Shown: piece after piece, positions 34,968 through 44,507 of the stretch | Layout: each line of letters opens with the position of its first letter | Numbering within the stretch: the stretch's first letter is position 1 | NCBI GenBank assembly: GCA_016711485.1 | Contig: JADJSX010000006.1 | Span: 41,001-105,000 of the forward strand | Direction: 5' to 3' | Length of the DNA stretch: 64,000 bases | DNA from: Leptospiraceae bacterium | GTDB lineage: Bacteria > Spirochaetota > Leptospiria > Leptospirales > Leptospiraceae | Translations under genes and position numbers: made by a program | Notes under the pieces: model-generated | Databases searched by the model: none | What the model was told of the DNA's origin: nothing | The model's input: the letters and a program-made list of their open reading frames with translations, nothing else

Positions 34968-35423
34968 TTATGGTAAGGAAAGAATTTGTAAGAGTCTTGT
35001 ATTTTTTTCTACAGATCTTCCACCTGTATTTACCGGACCTAAATCAATAAAGGCTGCTTCTTTAATATCGCAGGTAATAATGGATGCAACACCACTTAGT
35101 GGTAGTCCTAACGTGCGGATATTTTGTATACATTCATTAACAGTATCTTTTTGGTAGTTTAGTTTTGGATTAATTTTTATTACAATGGGAACTAATAAAT
35201 CAACTACGGCAGCCGGCTGGGCATAGTGTGCAGATTTGAATTGTAGAGAGTCTTTTGCATTTGTAGAAAAATAAATTGTATCGATTGCCTTTGCCTCTGC
35301 TTGTAATCGCCCGATCACTTCACTTCCTTTTAAAGTATTTTTTTTATCAGATGGGAGATGCATACATGATGTGAAAATAAGGATGAAAATTGTGATGAAT
35401 GAACTTAATTGAAAATTTTGCAT
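34968..35423 (-). CDS. Small putative lipoprotein
   Basis: The 151-residue product has a lipoprotein signal peptide ending FTSCMHL (Cys20). The mature part has a repetitive Ala/Val/Ile pattern (GSEVIGRLQAEAKAIDTIY, VVDLLVPIVIKINPKLNY, SGVASIITCDIKEAAFIDLGP). It resembles a lipoprotein family I associate with Leptospira, though I cannot name it with certainty. It is transcribed in the same direction as the next upstream gene, 21 bases apart, so the two form a small operon of exported proteins of unknown role. Confidence 0.65.
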   Translation of the reverse strand: MQNFQLSSFITIFILIFTSCMHLPSDKKNTLKGSEVIGRLQAEAKAIDTIYFSTNAKDSLQFKSAHYAQPAAVVDLLVPIVIKINPKLNYQKDTVNECIQNIRTLGLPLSGVASIITCDIKEAAFIDLGPVNTGGRSVEKNTRLLQILSLP

Positions 35424-35444
35424 AATTTGAATACCTCTTATTCT

Positions 35445-36101
35445 TTATTGACACTGTTTTATATTGTATGGTCTATTTTGAAAATAAAAAAAACATTCTT
35501 CGGTTTCAATTAATTCCGAACAGTTTGTTTTAGTGTTAAAAGTCGCGTTTGTTACTGAATTTAGACATTCTAGGCAACATTCGGATTTATAATTCACATT
35601 TAATGTAAATTCTTGTAAAAGATTTTTTAGGGAAATAAAATTTTTAGGAAATAAATTCGCATAGGTGAATGCGTGAATTGTAAACGTATTTACACCGTCA
35701 GTTGCATAGACCAGATAACCCAAAATTTTCTTTTTATTTTGATAACCCATTGTTCTCGCCCAATATCCTTCCAAATTATAGATAGGAAACTCAGCGACTT
35801 GGTCTAAATCTAAATAATTTTCTGCCCACAGTTTTTGGTGTTTTAGAGTTTGTAAAAAGCTGTTTCTTAGGTTTCTGTCACTTTTTTTTTCTGCGTAAAT
35901 TTCGAGGAAAAGATTTTCCTCTCTACTATTTGCAATTACTAAAGGTTTATTCTTATGTGATTCAAAATTTTTTTGGATTTCCCAATAACTTGGCAAACTT
36001 ATTCGAAAATTGTGATTTTTAAAGGTATGGGTAGTTTGTTCTTTCGCAAATATCCAGAGTGCACTGCTAAGATAGAGAATAACTAAAATCCGTATCTTCA
36101 T
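35445..36101 (-). CDS. Exported protein, unknown function
   Basis: The 218-residue product has an N-terminal signal peptide (MKIRILVILYLSSALWIFAKE) and a beta-rich region with FRISLPSYWEIQKN near residues 32-45. That looks like the start of a PsbP/DUF1795-like fold, common in small periplasmic proteins that begin with a F-x-[IV]-x-x-P-x-x-W motif. The C-terminal 40 residues contain five cysteines (CCLECLNS, NCSEL, EECFF), which could form disulfides outside the cytoplasm. It precedes the small lipoprotein gene on the same strand. The family assignment is tentative. Confidence 0.6.
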   Translation of the reverse strand: MKIRILVILYLSSALWIFAKEQTTHTFKNHNFRISLPSYWEIQKNFESHKNKPLVIANSREENLFLEIYAEKKSDRNLRNSFLQTLKHQKLWAENYLDLDQVAEFPIYNLEGYWARTMGYQNKKKILGYLVYATDGVNTFTIHAFTYANLFPKNFISLKNLLQEFTLNVNYKSECCLECLNSVTNATFNTKTNCSELIETEECFFYFQNRPYNIKQCQ

Positions 36102-36253
36102 AGTTCAATTATAATGAATTATTCAAAAAATGATAGAATAATTTTTATTTTTTCTATTTTACTTTTTGACTCACAGAAATAGTAAATTTAGTTTGTACTG
36201 AGATTGAAATTTTACCCATATTTTTGTGGAAAATTCGCAAACGGAGCATTCAA

Positions 36254-37261
36254 ATGACAAAAATTGCAATTAATGGTTTTGGAAGAATTGGAAGACTCGT
36301 ACTTCGCGTAGGTTTGGAAGATCCAAATTTAGAGTTCGTAGCAATAAATGATCTCGTTACCCCGGATAATTTAGCATATCTTTTTAAATATGATTCTACT
36401 CACGGTAAGTTCAAAGGAACTGTTGAGCACGACGCAGAAAACATAATCATCAATGGGAAAAAAATCAGGTGTTTAGCAGAGAAAGAACCTGAGAAACTTC
36501 CGTGGAAAGCGATGGGAGTTGAGTATGTAATTGAGTCTACAGGTAGATTTACAGATAAAGAAGGTGCGGGTAAACATATAACAGCAGGAGCCAAAAAAGT
36601 AATTATTTCCGCTCCGGCAAAAGATAAAGATATTCCTACTTATGTATTGGGTGTAAATGCAGATAAATATAACCCAGCTACTGAGCATATTGTATCGAAT
36701 GCTTCTTGTACAACAAATTGTTTAGCACCGATTGTAAAAGTTGTATTGGATAACTTTGGTTTTGCTGAGGGGCTAATGACAACTGTTCACGCAATGACTG
36801 CAACTCAGCCAACCGTTGACGGACCTTCTAAAAAAGACTTCCGTGGTGGAAGAGGGGCTGCACAAAACATCATTCCTTCTTCTACAGGTGCTGCAAAAGC
36901 AGTAGGACTTTGTATTCCTGAAGTTGCTGGAAAGTTAACAGGGATGTCTTTTCGTATTCCAACTCCAGACGTTTCTGTTGTTGACTTAACTGTAAAAACA
37001 GTAAAACCAACTTCTCTAAAAGAAATTAAACAAAAAATGAAAGAGGCTTCAGAAGGAAGTCTAAAAGGAATTTTGGGATACACCGAAGAAGCAGTTGTAT
37101 CTTGTGATTTTACTAGTGATCCACTTTCTTCTATTTTTGATGCGGACGCAAGTATAGAACTGAATGCAAACTTTTTCAAATTAGTATCTTGGTATGATAA
37201 CGAGATGGGATATTCCAATCGAGTTGTTGATTTAATCAGATATATGGTAAAAAAAGGATAA
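36254..37261 (+). CDS. gap: Glyceraldehyde-3-phosphate dehydrogenase, type I
   Basis: The enzyme converts glyceraldehyde-3-phosphate to 1,3-bisphosphoglycerate with NAD. I start it at ATG 36254 (MTKIAINGFGRIGRL), preceded by CGGAG at suitable spacing; the longer frame from TTG 36224 adds ten unconserved residues. The 335-residue product has the catalytic Cys152 in SNASCTTNCLAP and the ensuing His region (TTVHAMTATQPTVDG). Gap, pgk and tpiA follow in direct order, with pgk only 1 base after this stop, so they form a glycolytic operon. Confidence 0.98.
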   Translation: MTKIAINGFGRIGRLVLRVGLEDPNLEFVAINDLVTPDNLAYLFKYDSTHGKFKGTVEHDAENIIINGKKIRCLAEKEPEKLPWKAMGVEYVIESTGRFTDKEGAGKHITAGAKKVIISAPAKDKDIPTYVLGVNADKYNPATEHIVSNASCTTNCLAPIVKVVLDNFGFAEGLMTTVHAMTATQPTVDGPSKKDFRGGRGAAQNIIPSSTGAAKAVGLCIPEVAGKLTGMSFRIPTPDVSVVDLTVKTVKPTSLKEIKQKMKEASEGSLKGILGYTEEAVVSCDFTSDPLSSIFDADASIELNANFFKLVSWYDNEMGYSNRVVDLIRYMVKKG

Positions 37262-37262
37262 G

Positions 37263-38453
37263 ATGAATCTACCCCGTATTGAAAATATTGACGTTAAAGG
37301 TAAAAGAGTATTTTTAAGAGTGGACTTCAATGTCCCTCTTGATAACGGAAAAGTCGGTGATGAAACACGTATCACCAAAACTCTTCCTACAATCGAACTT
37401 CTTTTAAATAGAGGAGCAAAACTAATTGTAGCAAGTCATTTGGGGAGACCAGATGGAAAGGTTAATCCTAAGTATTCGATGAAACCTGTGCAAGAAGCAT
37501 TTGCGGCTATTCTAAAAAAGCCTGTGCAATTTTCTGAACAAATAATTGGTTCTGATGTAGAAAAACTTTCTCATAATCTGTCAGATGGCGAGGTATTACT
37601 TTTAGAAAATCTTCGTTTTCACAAGGAAGAAGAAGAAAATAACCCTGAGTTTGCGAAAAAACTTTCTCAGTTGGCTGATCTTTTTATCAACGATGCGTTT
37701 GGAGCGGCTCACAGAGCACATGCTTCTACAGAAGGGATTACTCATTATTTGCCTTCGTATGCTGGTACTCTCATGTATCGCGAAATTGAAATGCTAACAG
37801 GTTTAATTACGAAACCGGAAAAACCATTTGTGGCAATCATTGGTGGGGCAAAAGTTTCTAGTAAAATCAAAATTCTTAACAACTTGTTTAACAAAGTAGA
37901 TACAATGTTAATTGGTGGTGGAATGGCCTATACATTCTTAAAGTCCAGAGCAGTTCCAATCGGCTCTTCTCTTGTAGAAAAAGAATTTGAGTCACAAGCA
38001 TTCCAAATTATCGACAAAGCTGCATACGAAAATGTAGACTTTCAACTTCCCGTCGACCATGTGATTGCTGACTCCTTTAGCGAAAAAGGAAAAATTAAGA
38101 CTGTTGATAAAATGGGAATCATAGATGGCTGGATGGGAATGGATATAGGTCCAAAGACAATCTCTGCATACGAAAAAATTATCAAATCTGCAGGAACCAT
38201 TCTTTGGAACGGTCCTATGGGTGTATTTGAAATGGATAAGTTTGCAAATGGAACCATTCAAATTGCAAAAGCGATTGCTAAGTCCAACGCAAAGTCAGTA
38301 GTAGGCGGTGGGGATTCTCTAGCGGCTATCGCTAAAGCAGGAGTAGAGGACAAAATCACCCATATTTCGACTGGTGGGGGAGCTTCGTTAGAGTTTTTAG
38401 AAGGTAAAACCTTACCGGGTGTAGCCGCACTTTTGAAGAATAACAAAGATTAG
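37263..38453 (+). CDS. pgk: Phosphoglycerate kinase
   Basis: The enzyme makes ATP and 3-phosphoglycerate from 1,3-bisphosphoglycerate. The 396-residue product is complete: RVDFNVPLDNGKV (N-domain substrate site, about 19-31), SHLGRPDGKVNPKYS near 59, the FGAAHRAHAS segment near 155, GGAKVSSKI near 200, WNGPMGVFE near 320 and GGGDSLAAI near 350. It lies 1 base after gap. Confidence 0.98.
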   Translation: MNLPRIENIDVKGKRVFLRVDFNVPLDNGKVGDETRITKTLPTIELLLNRGAKLIVASHLGRPDGKVNPKYSMKPVQEAFAAILKKPVQFSEQIIGSDVEKLSHNLSDGEVLLLENLRFHKEEEENNPEFAKKLSQLADLFINDAFGAAHRAHASTEGITHYLPSYAGTLMYREIEMLTGLITKPEKPFVAIIGGAKVSSKIKILNNLFNKVDTMLIGGGMAYTFLKSRAVPIGSSLVEKEFESQAFQIIDKAAYENVDFQLPVDHVIADSFSEKGKIKTVDKMGIIDGWMGMDIGPKTISAYEKIIKSAGTILWNGPMGVFEMDKFANGTIQIAKAIAKSNAKSVVGGGDSLAAIAKAGVEDKITHISTGGGASLEFLEGKTLPGVAALLKNNKD

Positions 38454-38463
38454 TCTGAAAAGA

Positions 38464-38592
38464 TTTGCCACAGAGGCACTGAGTCACAGAGGTAAGGATG
38501 AAAATGGTAGTTGGCATATTGGAATTAAGTCAGTTACTCACAGTAGAGAAAATATTAAAATAATCTCTGAGTCTCTGTGCCTCTGTGGCAAA
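38464..38592. repeat. Long inverted repeat between pgk and tpiA
   Basis: TTTGCCACAGAGGCAC (38464-38479) is the exact inverse of GTGCCTCTGTGGCAAA (38577-38592), and the arms continue imperfectly (TGAGTCACAGAG against CTCTGAGTCTCT) around an unrelated 70-base centre. The words CCACAGAGGCACAGAG recur at 61260. Such hairpin repeats are dispersed in many bacterial genomes. Here it splits the gap-pgk and tpiA transcripts and may affect their relative levels. Confidence 0.7.
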
Positions 38593-38621
38593 AAAATGTA
38601 GATAAATATAAAGGAGTAGTT

Positions 38622-39368
38622 ATGCGCAAGAAAATCATGTCTGGAAATTGGAAAATGAATTTGAACCTAACACAAGCTACTGAGCTTGCGGAAGGAATCA
38701 AAAAAGGTTTAGAATCTAAGAAGACTTCTTTAGAACTATTAGTATTTCCTTCTGCTATTCATTTACAAAAGGTAGCAGAAACTCTAAAAGGAACTTCTGT
38801 ATTGGTCGGAGCTCAAAACATTTATCCCTCTGGGCTAGCGGCATACACAGGAGAAACCTCTACAGACCAACTAAAGGACTTGGGAATTTTTCACGCACTT
38901 GTTGGACATTCTGAAAGAAGACAATTTCTTGGTGAGACTGACGCATTTTTAAATCAAAAAATACATTTCCTTTTAAAAGCTGGCTTTATTCCGGTATTTT
39001 GTATTGGGGAAACCTTACAAGAGCGTGAGGCTAACAATACGTTTGACGTAGTAAAACGTCAGGTGACAGAAGGTTTAAAAGATGTAAATGCAGAAGATGC
39101 AAAAAAAATTATTCTTGCTTATGAGCCAGTTTGGGCAATTGGAACTGGAAAAGTGGCAACACCAGAACAAGCAGAAGAAGTTCATGCATTTATTCGAAAA
39201 GAGCTTACTTCGCTTTATAACTCAGATGTAAGCGAATCGATTTCTATTTTATACGGCGGTTCAGTGAAACCGGACAATGTAAAATCACTGATGGAAAAAC
39301 CAAACATTGACGGCGGTCTTGTGGGTGGTGCTAGTCAGAAATGGGATTCTTACTTAGCTTTGCTTTAA
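38622..39368 (+). CDS. tpiA: Triosephosphate isomerase
   Basis: The enzyme interconverts dihydroxyacetone phosphate and glyceraldehyde-3-phosphate. Starting at ATG 38622, 8 bases after AAAGGAG, the product has 248 residues, the family norm; the longer frame from 38577 would start inside the inverted repeat. Catalytic residues are present: Lys in SGNWKMN, His in VGHSERR and Glu in AYEPVWAIGTG, with the phosphate-binding loop YGGSVKPDN. Confidence 0.97.
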   Translation: MRKKIMSGNWKMNLNLTQATELAEGIKKGLESKKTSLELLVFPSAIHLQKVAETLKGTSVLVGAQNIYPSGLAAYTGETSTDQLKDLGIFHALVGHSERRQFLGETDAFLNQKIHFLLKAGFIPVFCIGETLQEREANNTFDVVKRQVTEGLKDVNAEDAKKIILAYEPVWAIGTGKVATPEQAEEVHAFIRKELTSLYNSDVSESISILYGGSVKPDNVKSLMEKPNIDGGLVGGASQKWDSYLALL

Positions 39369-39416
39369 GTTCATTCGACTTGACTTGCAATGATTCTCTA
39401 AGAAATTGGTAACACT

Positions 39417-39794
39417 ATGGGATTTTTAATCGGAACAGTTTTAGTATTTTTTGTAATTGCTTGTTCACTTCTTATACTTTTAGTATTAGTGCAAGCGGGT
39501 AAAGGTGGCGGACTTGGTGGAATGATGGGTGGTGCAAGCCAGACAGCATTTGGTTCCTCCAGTGCGGACGTTCTCACGAAAGCAACGAGAGTTATGGCCA
39601 TTTCTTTTATAGTTTTATCGCTTATGCTTTCCTTCTTATTTGCAAAGAAAGAAGAAGTTATAGAGCCAATAGCTCCTCAATCGGAAATTATTCCAGCTGT
39701 TGATGAGTCAAAAACAGTTGATCCTTCTGCTAAATCGGCAGAAACAGCACCTGCAAAATCAGTAGTCCCTTCAAATCCAGAACCAACAAAATAA
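39417..39794 (+). CDS. secG: Protein translocase subunit SecG
   Basis: SecG is the small auxiliary subunit of the SecYEG export channel. The 125-residue product has two membrane helices (about 3-22 and 58-78) separated by the family motif VLVQAGKGGGLGGMMGGASQTAFGSSSADVLTKAT. The C-terminal tail of about 40 residues is rich in Pro, Ala, Glu and Ser and is longer than in E. coli. SecG after tpiA is a common gene order in bacteria and supports the call. Confidence 0.95.
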   Translation: MGFLIGTVLVFFVIACSLLILLVLVQAGKGGGLGGMMGGASQTAFGSSSADVLTKATRVMAISFIVLSLMLSFLFAKKEEVIEPIAPQSEIIPAVDESKTVDPSAKSAETAPAKSVVPSNPEPTK

Positions 39795-40076
39795 TAACTC
39801 CATTTTAGATAGCTGTCTGGAAAGATAAATATCTATAATGGGATTGTGTAAAAACTTAGCCACGGAGAAATGCGGTTTCGTGGCATTAAGCTCAAGAGCA
39901 ATAACGTCATTCGCTTTGGGTCATGAACTATTTTTACATAGTCTAAGTGAGTTAATTTCCCTTTCAAAGGGTGTTATCTTTTGGCAATTGGTTGTACCGA
40001 CTCAGTTTTTGGTAAAGTCCTCTGCAAAGATTTAATAGAATAGTTTATTAAACAGATACAAATTTCTTCCGTTGTT

Positions 40077-40685
40077 TTAAAGTATAGTTTTTAAGTTTTT
40101 GACTAACCTTGTTTGAATAGTATCATCTAGCGCATGCCCAGACTCCGTTTTGATTTCGAATAAATCGTCTACTTCTGTGCCTCTAGTATTTGCTTGGACT
40201 GATAGAATATCTATACACTCTAAATAAAGCATTCTCGCAATATTGCAGAGTAAACCTGGTCGATCCTTCGTTTGAATTCGTAGTTTGGTTAAATCATTAT
40301 TATCCACAGTTTCAAAAGAAATTTTTGCAGTCGTGTCTGAGTTGCCGGTGTTTGCCTTTTTACCTTTTTTAATCATATACGATGCGATTGAAATTTCATC
40401 TCGGAATAATTGTTGCATTTCCGTTTTTAATTTTTCTAATTCGTTTGCGTCTAATTCTATATTGCCGGAATTTTGAATTAAAAATTCGTCTTCAATTTTT
40501 CCATTTTCCAAACTTCGAATATTTGCACCGAGAATATTCCAATTATTGGCAAAAAGTACAGAAGTTACTCGATACACTATTCCAATTTCATCTGTAGCAA
40601 ATAATAATTGAAGTCTGTAATTGGATCCTTCTCTTTTATATTCTAATCGTAAAAATTCTTGTTTTTCCATAATGTTTGTCATCAT
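40077..40685 (-). CDS. Tandem ACT-domain protein
   Basis: The 202-residue soluble product has two ACT-like domains: residues about 20-95 (ATDEIGIVYRVTSVLFANNWNILGANIRS) and about 130-200 (IQTKDRPGLLCNIARMLYLECIDILSVQANTRGTEVDDLFEIKT). They resemble the C-terminal ACT pair of GlnD uridylyltransferase and probably sense an amino acid such as glutamine. No nucleotidyltransferase or HD domain is attached. It could regulate nitrogen metabolism, by analogy only. Three ATGs lie near the start; none has a good ribosome site. Confidence 0.75.
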   Translation of the reverse strand: MMTNIMEKQEFLRLEYKREGSNYRLQLLFATDEIGIVYRVTSVLFANNWNILGANIRSLENGKIEDEFLIQNSGNIELDANELEKLKTEMQQLFRDEISIASYMIKKGKKANTGNSDTTAKISFETVDNNDLTKLRIQTKDRPGLLCNIARMLYLECIDILSVQANTRGTEVDDLFEIKTESGHALDDTIQTRLVKNLKTIL

Positions 40686-40948
40686 AATTGGGGTTTAAGC
40701 TTTTCAGATGATATATTCTTGTCAAGTCAAATAAAAGGTATGATTCTATTGGAATATATTTTGAAAGTTATATATCCTTTCGTTTCGAAAAGAAAATCGT
40801 TTCGCTTTTTTTGCCAATTGGGAATACCGAACTTTTATTTAATTTGAAAATTACTTTTGGCGTACCGTATATAAATTTATTTAGGAAACAATTCGACAGT
40901 TAGGTTAATACTAATTCAAGATGTGGATAATACAAGTAATGCGTTGAA

Positions 40949-41995
40949 TCATTCGTTAATTTTTTCGTTTAATTCGTGGATGGCATTATTGAGTGATTCG
41001 GTGGTATTCGATTCATCAACAGAAAATTCATATTTCCATAAAATTTGTCCAGACTCCACTTCAAGGTTTTTGACCGAAAATTCTAGTTTTTTATCTGATT
41101 GGTTGAGTTCGAGAATTTCTGTTAGAATTAAATTATTTGCATTGAGTAATTTTCCGATTTCAATTTGATCGGTTCGGGAGAGACTGTTTTGGGCTAATTT
41201 AAATTCATTGAAAATTTCGTTTAATTTAACCCTTTCAAGAACAATATATTTTTTATTTACTAAAACTGTTTCAATTTTGTCTCTGATTACGTCTGCGATT
41301 TGTTTATCTTTTGTGTGGTGAAATAGGACAGGAAGAAGTGCATATCTTTCTTTTTTATTATGCGTTTCTGATTTCGAATTGTATTGAATATTTAACCTCT
41401 GACTCAAAAGGTCCAAGTAAAAATCATTTTCGAATTTTGAAGTAATACTTTCTTGTGGAAAGTTATGACTGTGAAACATTGTCAAATCCCATTCGTCTCC
41501 CCATAAAAATAAAGACGCTAAAATACTTAACCAAGAAGTATAATATTTATGTTCGGTTTGGTAGCGGTAAACTTTTATTACCTCATTTTTCGAACGATTA
41601 AGTATTTGAAATTCCGTTGTTCCTTCGGAAATTTCGGCTACAGGAAAAAATCCTAATGTAAGAAGAAAAAAAATCGGTGCAATAGGGAAGGGCATATCTT
41701 CCTTGATCTTGGTTGAATATTTTAATAGATAATCTGATTTTTTATCTATTTGAATGCAACATCCTTTTTCAAACAAATGTAGAAGGGAATCTGAATTGTA
41801 ACTATGGAGGAGATTATCAAAATTAGCCGATATTTTCGTTTCTGGTAATTCTCTTTCCAAAACAAATTTTTTTCTTTCGATTTGTTTTGGATTATCTATT
41901 CTTGTTACTGCTTTCCCATTTATTTTAAAATTGTGAAGAGTACAATGAAATAAAAAAATACAATGTAATAAAAGCAATATAGTAGAATATTTCAT
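40949..41995 (-). CDS. Putative CsgG/LpoB-like lipoprotein
   Basis: The 348-residue product has a lipoprotein signal peptide (LLLLHCIFLFHC, Cys18). The C-terminal 150 residues show the pattern of CsgG/TolB-N-like domains: IADVIRDKIETVLVNKKYIVLERVKLNEIFNEFKLAQ, then IGKLLNANNLILTEILEL and SGQILWKYEFSV. Such domains occur in lipoproteins that export amyloid or activate cell-wall synthases. A hydrophobic segment lies near residues 100-120. The protein at 49935 shares the same domain type. Partner unknown. Confidence 0.65.
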   Translation of the reverse strand: MKYSTILLLLHCIFLFHCTLHNFKINGKAVTRIDNPKQIERKKFVLERELPETKISANFDNLLHSYNSDSLLHLFEKGCCIQIDKKSDYLLKYSTKIKEDMPFPIAPIFFLLTLGFFPVAEISEGTTEFQILNRSKNEVIKVYRYQTEHKYYTSWLSILASLFLWGDEWDLTMFHSHNFPQESITSKFENDFYLDLLSQRLNIQYNSKSETHNKKERYALLPVLFHHTKDKQIADVIRDKIETVLVNKKYIVLERVKLNEIFNEFKLAQNSLSRTDQIEIGKLLNANNLILTEILELNQSDKKLEFSVKNLEVESGQILWKYEFSVDESNTTESLNNAIHELNEKINE

Positions 41996-42041
41996 TGTGA
42001 GTTACTTAGGTTCCTATTAAATTGAATATTCACTGTATGAA

Positions 42042-43340
42042 CTAAAAAGCTAACTCTCTAATTTTTTCTATTTCTTCCACTTCTTTGGGAATAGAGGCAG
42101 TGAGGTTAATAGGACTTTTCCCGTTTACTAAAATATCATCCTCTATTCGAATTCCAATCCCTCGAAAATGTTTAGGAATAGTTGAATCATTCGGATCAAA
42201 ATAAAGTCCCGGTTCCACGGTAGTAACCATCCCATTTACAAGTTTACGGCTCTCTCCGCTTTGAAAGTATTTTCCGACATCGTGTACATCCATACCTAAC
42301 CAATGCCCTGTTTTATGCATGTAGAATTTTCTATATTCTCCTTTTTCCATTACTTTATCAATGGAACCTTTGATAAGTTTTAGATATTTTAATCCGATAC
42401 ATAAATCTCTCACAGTTTCCTCATGAATGGCTAAGAATGGTTTGCCTACAATCGTATTTGTAATTGCTCTTTTCTGAGCATCTAATACTACTTCGTATAC
42501 ATCGCGTTGCGCTGGAGTAAATGTTTTACTAGCGGGATATACACGTGTTACATCTGCTGTATAACAGTTTTTTTCTGCTCCACTATCAATTAGGATTAAG
42601 TCTCCTTTTTTTATTTTCATGTTATTGAATGTGTAATGTAAAATCGTCGCATTAACGCCGCTAGCGACAATATGTCCGTAACCTCCACCCCAAGCGCCTT
42701 GTCTTAAATATTCTCTTTCTAAAATAGCCTCTAGTTCATATTCATACATTCCCGGTTTTGTTTCTTTAAATAAAGCTAAGTGTCCGTTATATGTAATTTG
42801 AACGGCTTCTTTTAAAATTTCGATTTCCTCTTTTGATTTAATTAAGCGCATTTCATGGAGGAAATCAGGAATTTCAATTCGATGTGGACCATATTGACCG
42901 ATACGAGATCTTTTATTTAGATGATCGCATACTGCTATTAAACCGCTATCTCTTTCTTTATCTTTTCCAAAAAAGTGAAATAGGGTAAAAGTATTCATAA
43001 GTAATTCAATTGATTTATCGTTCCATTCGGTTGTTTCAAAAGTTTCATCTAGATCTAAATTCGTTTTGGCATCCTTTTTACCAATTCGAATGCCAGTCCA
43101 AATCTCTTTTTCTTTGTCTTTGGGTAATACAAATAAACCGCTGTAATCATTCTTTAATACGAGAATTCCTTCCGGTTCTGTAATTCCGGTGAGATAAAAA
43201 TAATCGGAGTCTTGTCTGAATTTATATTCGACATCTCGATTGCGAATTAAATGACTTGCTGCAAAGATAAGAAGTGTTTCGCCTTTTTTTAAATGAGATT
43301 GTACTTTTTTGATTCTTTTTTTATGTATTTCATAATTCAT
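42042..43340 (-). CDS. pepP: Xaa-Pro aminopeptidase (M24B)
   Basis: This cytosolic dimetal peptidase removes an N-terminal residue preceding proline. The 432-residue product has the AMP_N domain (1-130, RQDSDYFYLTGITEPEG) and the pita-bread catalytic domain with all metal ligands in order: Asp in LIDSGAEKNCYTADVTRVYP (two Asp), His in HKTGHWLGMDVHD, and Glu in TTVEPGLYF and IRIEDDILV. The length matches E. coli PepP. It is part of a minus-strand run from 47.4 to 40.1 kb. Confidence 0.95.
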   Translation of the reverse strand: MNYEIHKKRIKKVQSHLKKGETLLIFAASHLIRNRDVEYKFRQDSDYFYLTGITEPEGILVLKNDYSGLFVLPKDKEKEIWTGIRIGKKDAKTNLDLDETFETTEWNDKSIELLMNTFTLFHFFGKDKERDSGLIAVCDHLNKRSRIGQYGPHRIEIPDFLHEMRLIKSKEEIEILKEAVQITYNGHLALFKETKPGMYEYELEAILEREYLRQGAWGGGYGHIVASGVNATILHYTFNNMKIKKGDLILIDSGAEKNCYTADVTRVYPASKTFTPAQRDVYEVVLDAQKRAITNTIVGKPFLAIHEETVRDLCIGLKYLKLIKGSIDKVMEKGEYRKFYMHKTGHWLGMDVHDVGKYFQSGESRKLVNGMVTTVEPGLYFDPNDSTIPKHFRGIGIRIEDDILVNGKSPINLTASIPKEVEEIEKIRELAF

Positions 43341-43377
43341 TCTTCTAGTTTATAAAACTAGCTAAAGAGTAAACTTT

Positions 43378-44496
43378 TTATTTTATAAATTTTTTCCACC
43401 ACTTCTCAAAAATGGTATCTTCTTCTAGTTTTACGATTTGTCCAAATTTTGGAGTCAGTAAATTGATATTTCGTTTTTCGGATTCTTTTTCTAATCTTTC
43501 AATTGGGTCATACCAACTGTGAAGGGATAAATCAAACATTCCCCAATGAACGGGAACTAATCGTTTTCCTTTTAAATCTATAAAAGCTTGTGCGGTTTCC
43601 TCTGGAAGTACATGAACATCTTTCCACTTTTGATCGTATTGTCCATTTTCAATAAAAGTTATATCAAATGGACCGTATTTATCTCCAATCGTTTTGAAAT
43701 GAGTGTCAAATCCGGAGTCGCCGCTGAAATAGAGACTTTGTGTTTTATTTCTTACAATCCAAGAGCCCCAAAGTGTTTTATTCTGTTTCGCTAGACTTCT
43801 TCCGGAAAAATGCTGAGCCGGTGTGAGGATAAATTCTAAGTTTTCTGTCTGAATAGATTCCCACCAATCTAACTCAGAAAGTCTTTCTTGTTCGATTCCC
43901 CATTCTTTAATATGAGAACTTACTCCCAGCGGAGTGATGAATTTCGTTTTTTTTGATTTAAAAAACTGAATGGTTTCCATATCCAAATGATCGTAATGGT
44001 CATGCGAAATAATGATGTAGTGAATTTCTGGGAGCTCTTCTTTTTTGAGAACAGGAAGTTGAAATCTTTTTACTAAGAAGCTAATAGGAGAAGCCGCTCC
44101 CGAAAAAACAGGATCAAATAACAGAATTGTTCCATCTATGTTTACTAAAAATGTAGAATGTCCAAACCATATAAATTTTAGTTTATTCGATTTTTCTAAA
44201 AATTCTTGGAGATCGGGTTTTATTTCGGGCAATTTTTCGGAAGGTGTTCTATTGTTTTGACCTCCAAATAAAAATTCAAATGTAATTTTTAACATACTCT
44301 GATTTTCCCGCATTTTCTCTAATACATCTGCTTTTCGATTGATGAATTGTTCCCTTTGAGAATCAAAATTAGGAGAATTGATAATTTTTTCTAAATGTTT
44401 TCCTTCGGGATTTTTTCCAAACGCGGAACAGGAAGATAATAGGAGTATGCTTGATAGAATACAAAAAGACTTCAATTTAAATTTTATTTCATTCAT
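43378..44496 (-). CDS. Lipoprotein MBL-fold hydrolase (NAPE-PLD/UlaG-like)
   Basis: The 372-residue product has a lipoprotein signal peptide (ILSSILLLSSCSAFG) and a metallo-beta-lactamase fold: FIWFGHSTFLVNIDGTILLFDPVF, the metal motif SHDHYDHLD, the FSGDSGFD aspartate and the late VPVHWGMFDLSLH histidine. The layout and HWGMF match the family that includes N-acyl-phosphatidylethanolamine phospholipase D. In a lipoprotein at the envelope, phospholipid or N-acyl lipid turnover is plausible but unproven. It shares strand and close spacing with the neighbouring genes. Confidence 0.88.
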   Translation of the reverse strand: MNEIKFKLKSFCILSSILLLSSCSAFGKNPEGKHLEKIINSPNFDSQREQFINRKADVLEKMRENQSMLKITFEFLFGGQNNRTPSEKLPEIKPDLQEFLEKSNKLKFIWFGHSTFLVNIDGTILLFDPVFSGAASPISFLVKRFQLPVLKKEELPEIHYIIISHDHYDHLDMETIQFFKSKKTKFITPLGVSSHIKEWGIEQERLSELDWWESIQTENLEFILTPAQHFSGRSLAKQNKTLWGSWIVRNKTQSLYFSGDSGFDTHFKTIGDKYGPFDITFIENGQYDQKWKDVHVLPEETAQAFIDLKGKRLVPVHWGMFDLSLHSWYDPIERLEKESEKRNINLLTPKFGQIVKLEEDTIFEKWWKKFIK

Positions 44497-44507
44497 AATA
44501 AATGCCT

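Noticed and set aside
36224..36253. N-terminal extension of GAPDH from a TTG codon
   Set aside because: The extension is not conserved in the family, and ATG 36254 has a good ribosome site and gives the normal length.
39838..40035. 65-codon frame downstream of secG
   Set aside because: No ribosome site, no recognisable features and biased composition; most likely chance in a spacer.
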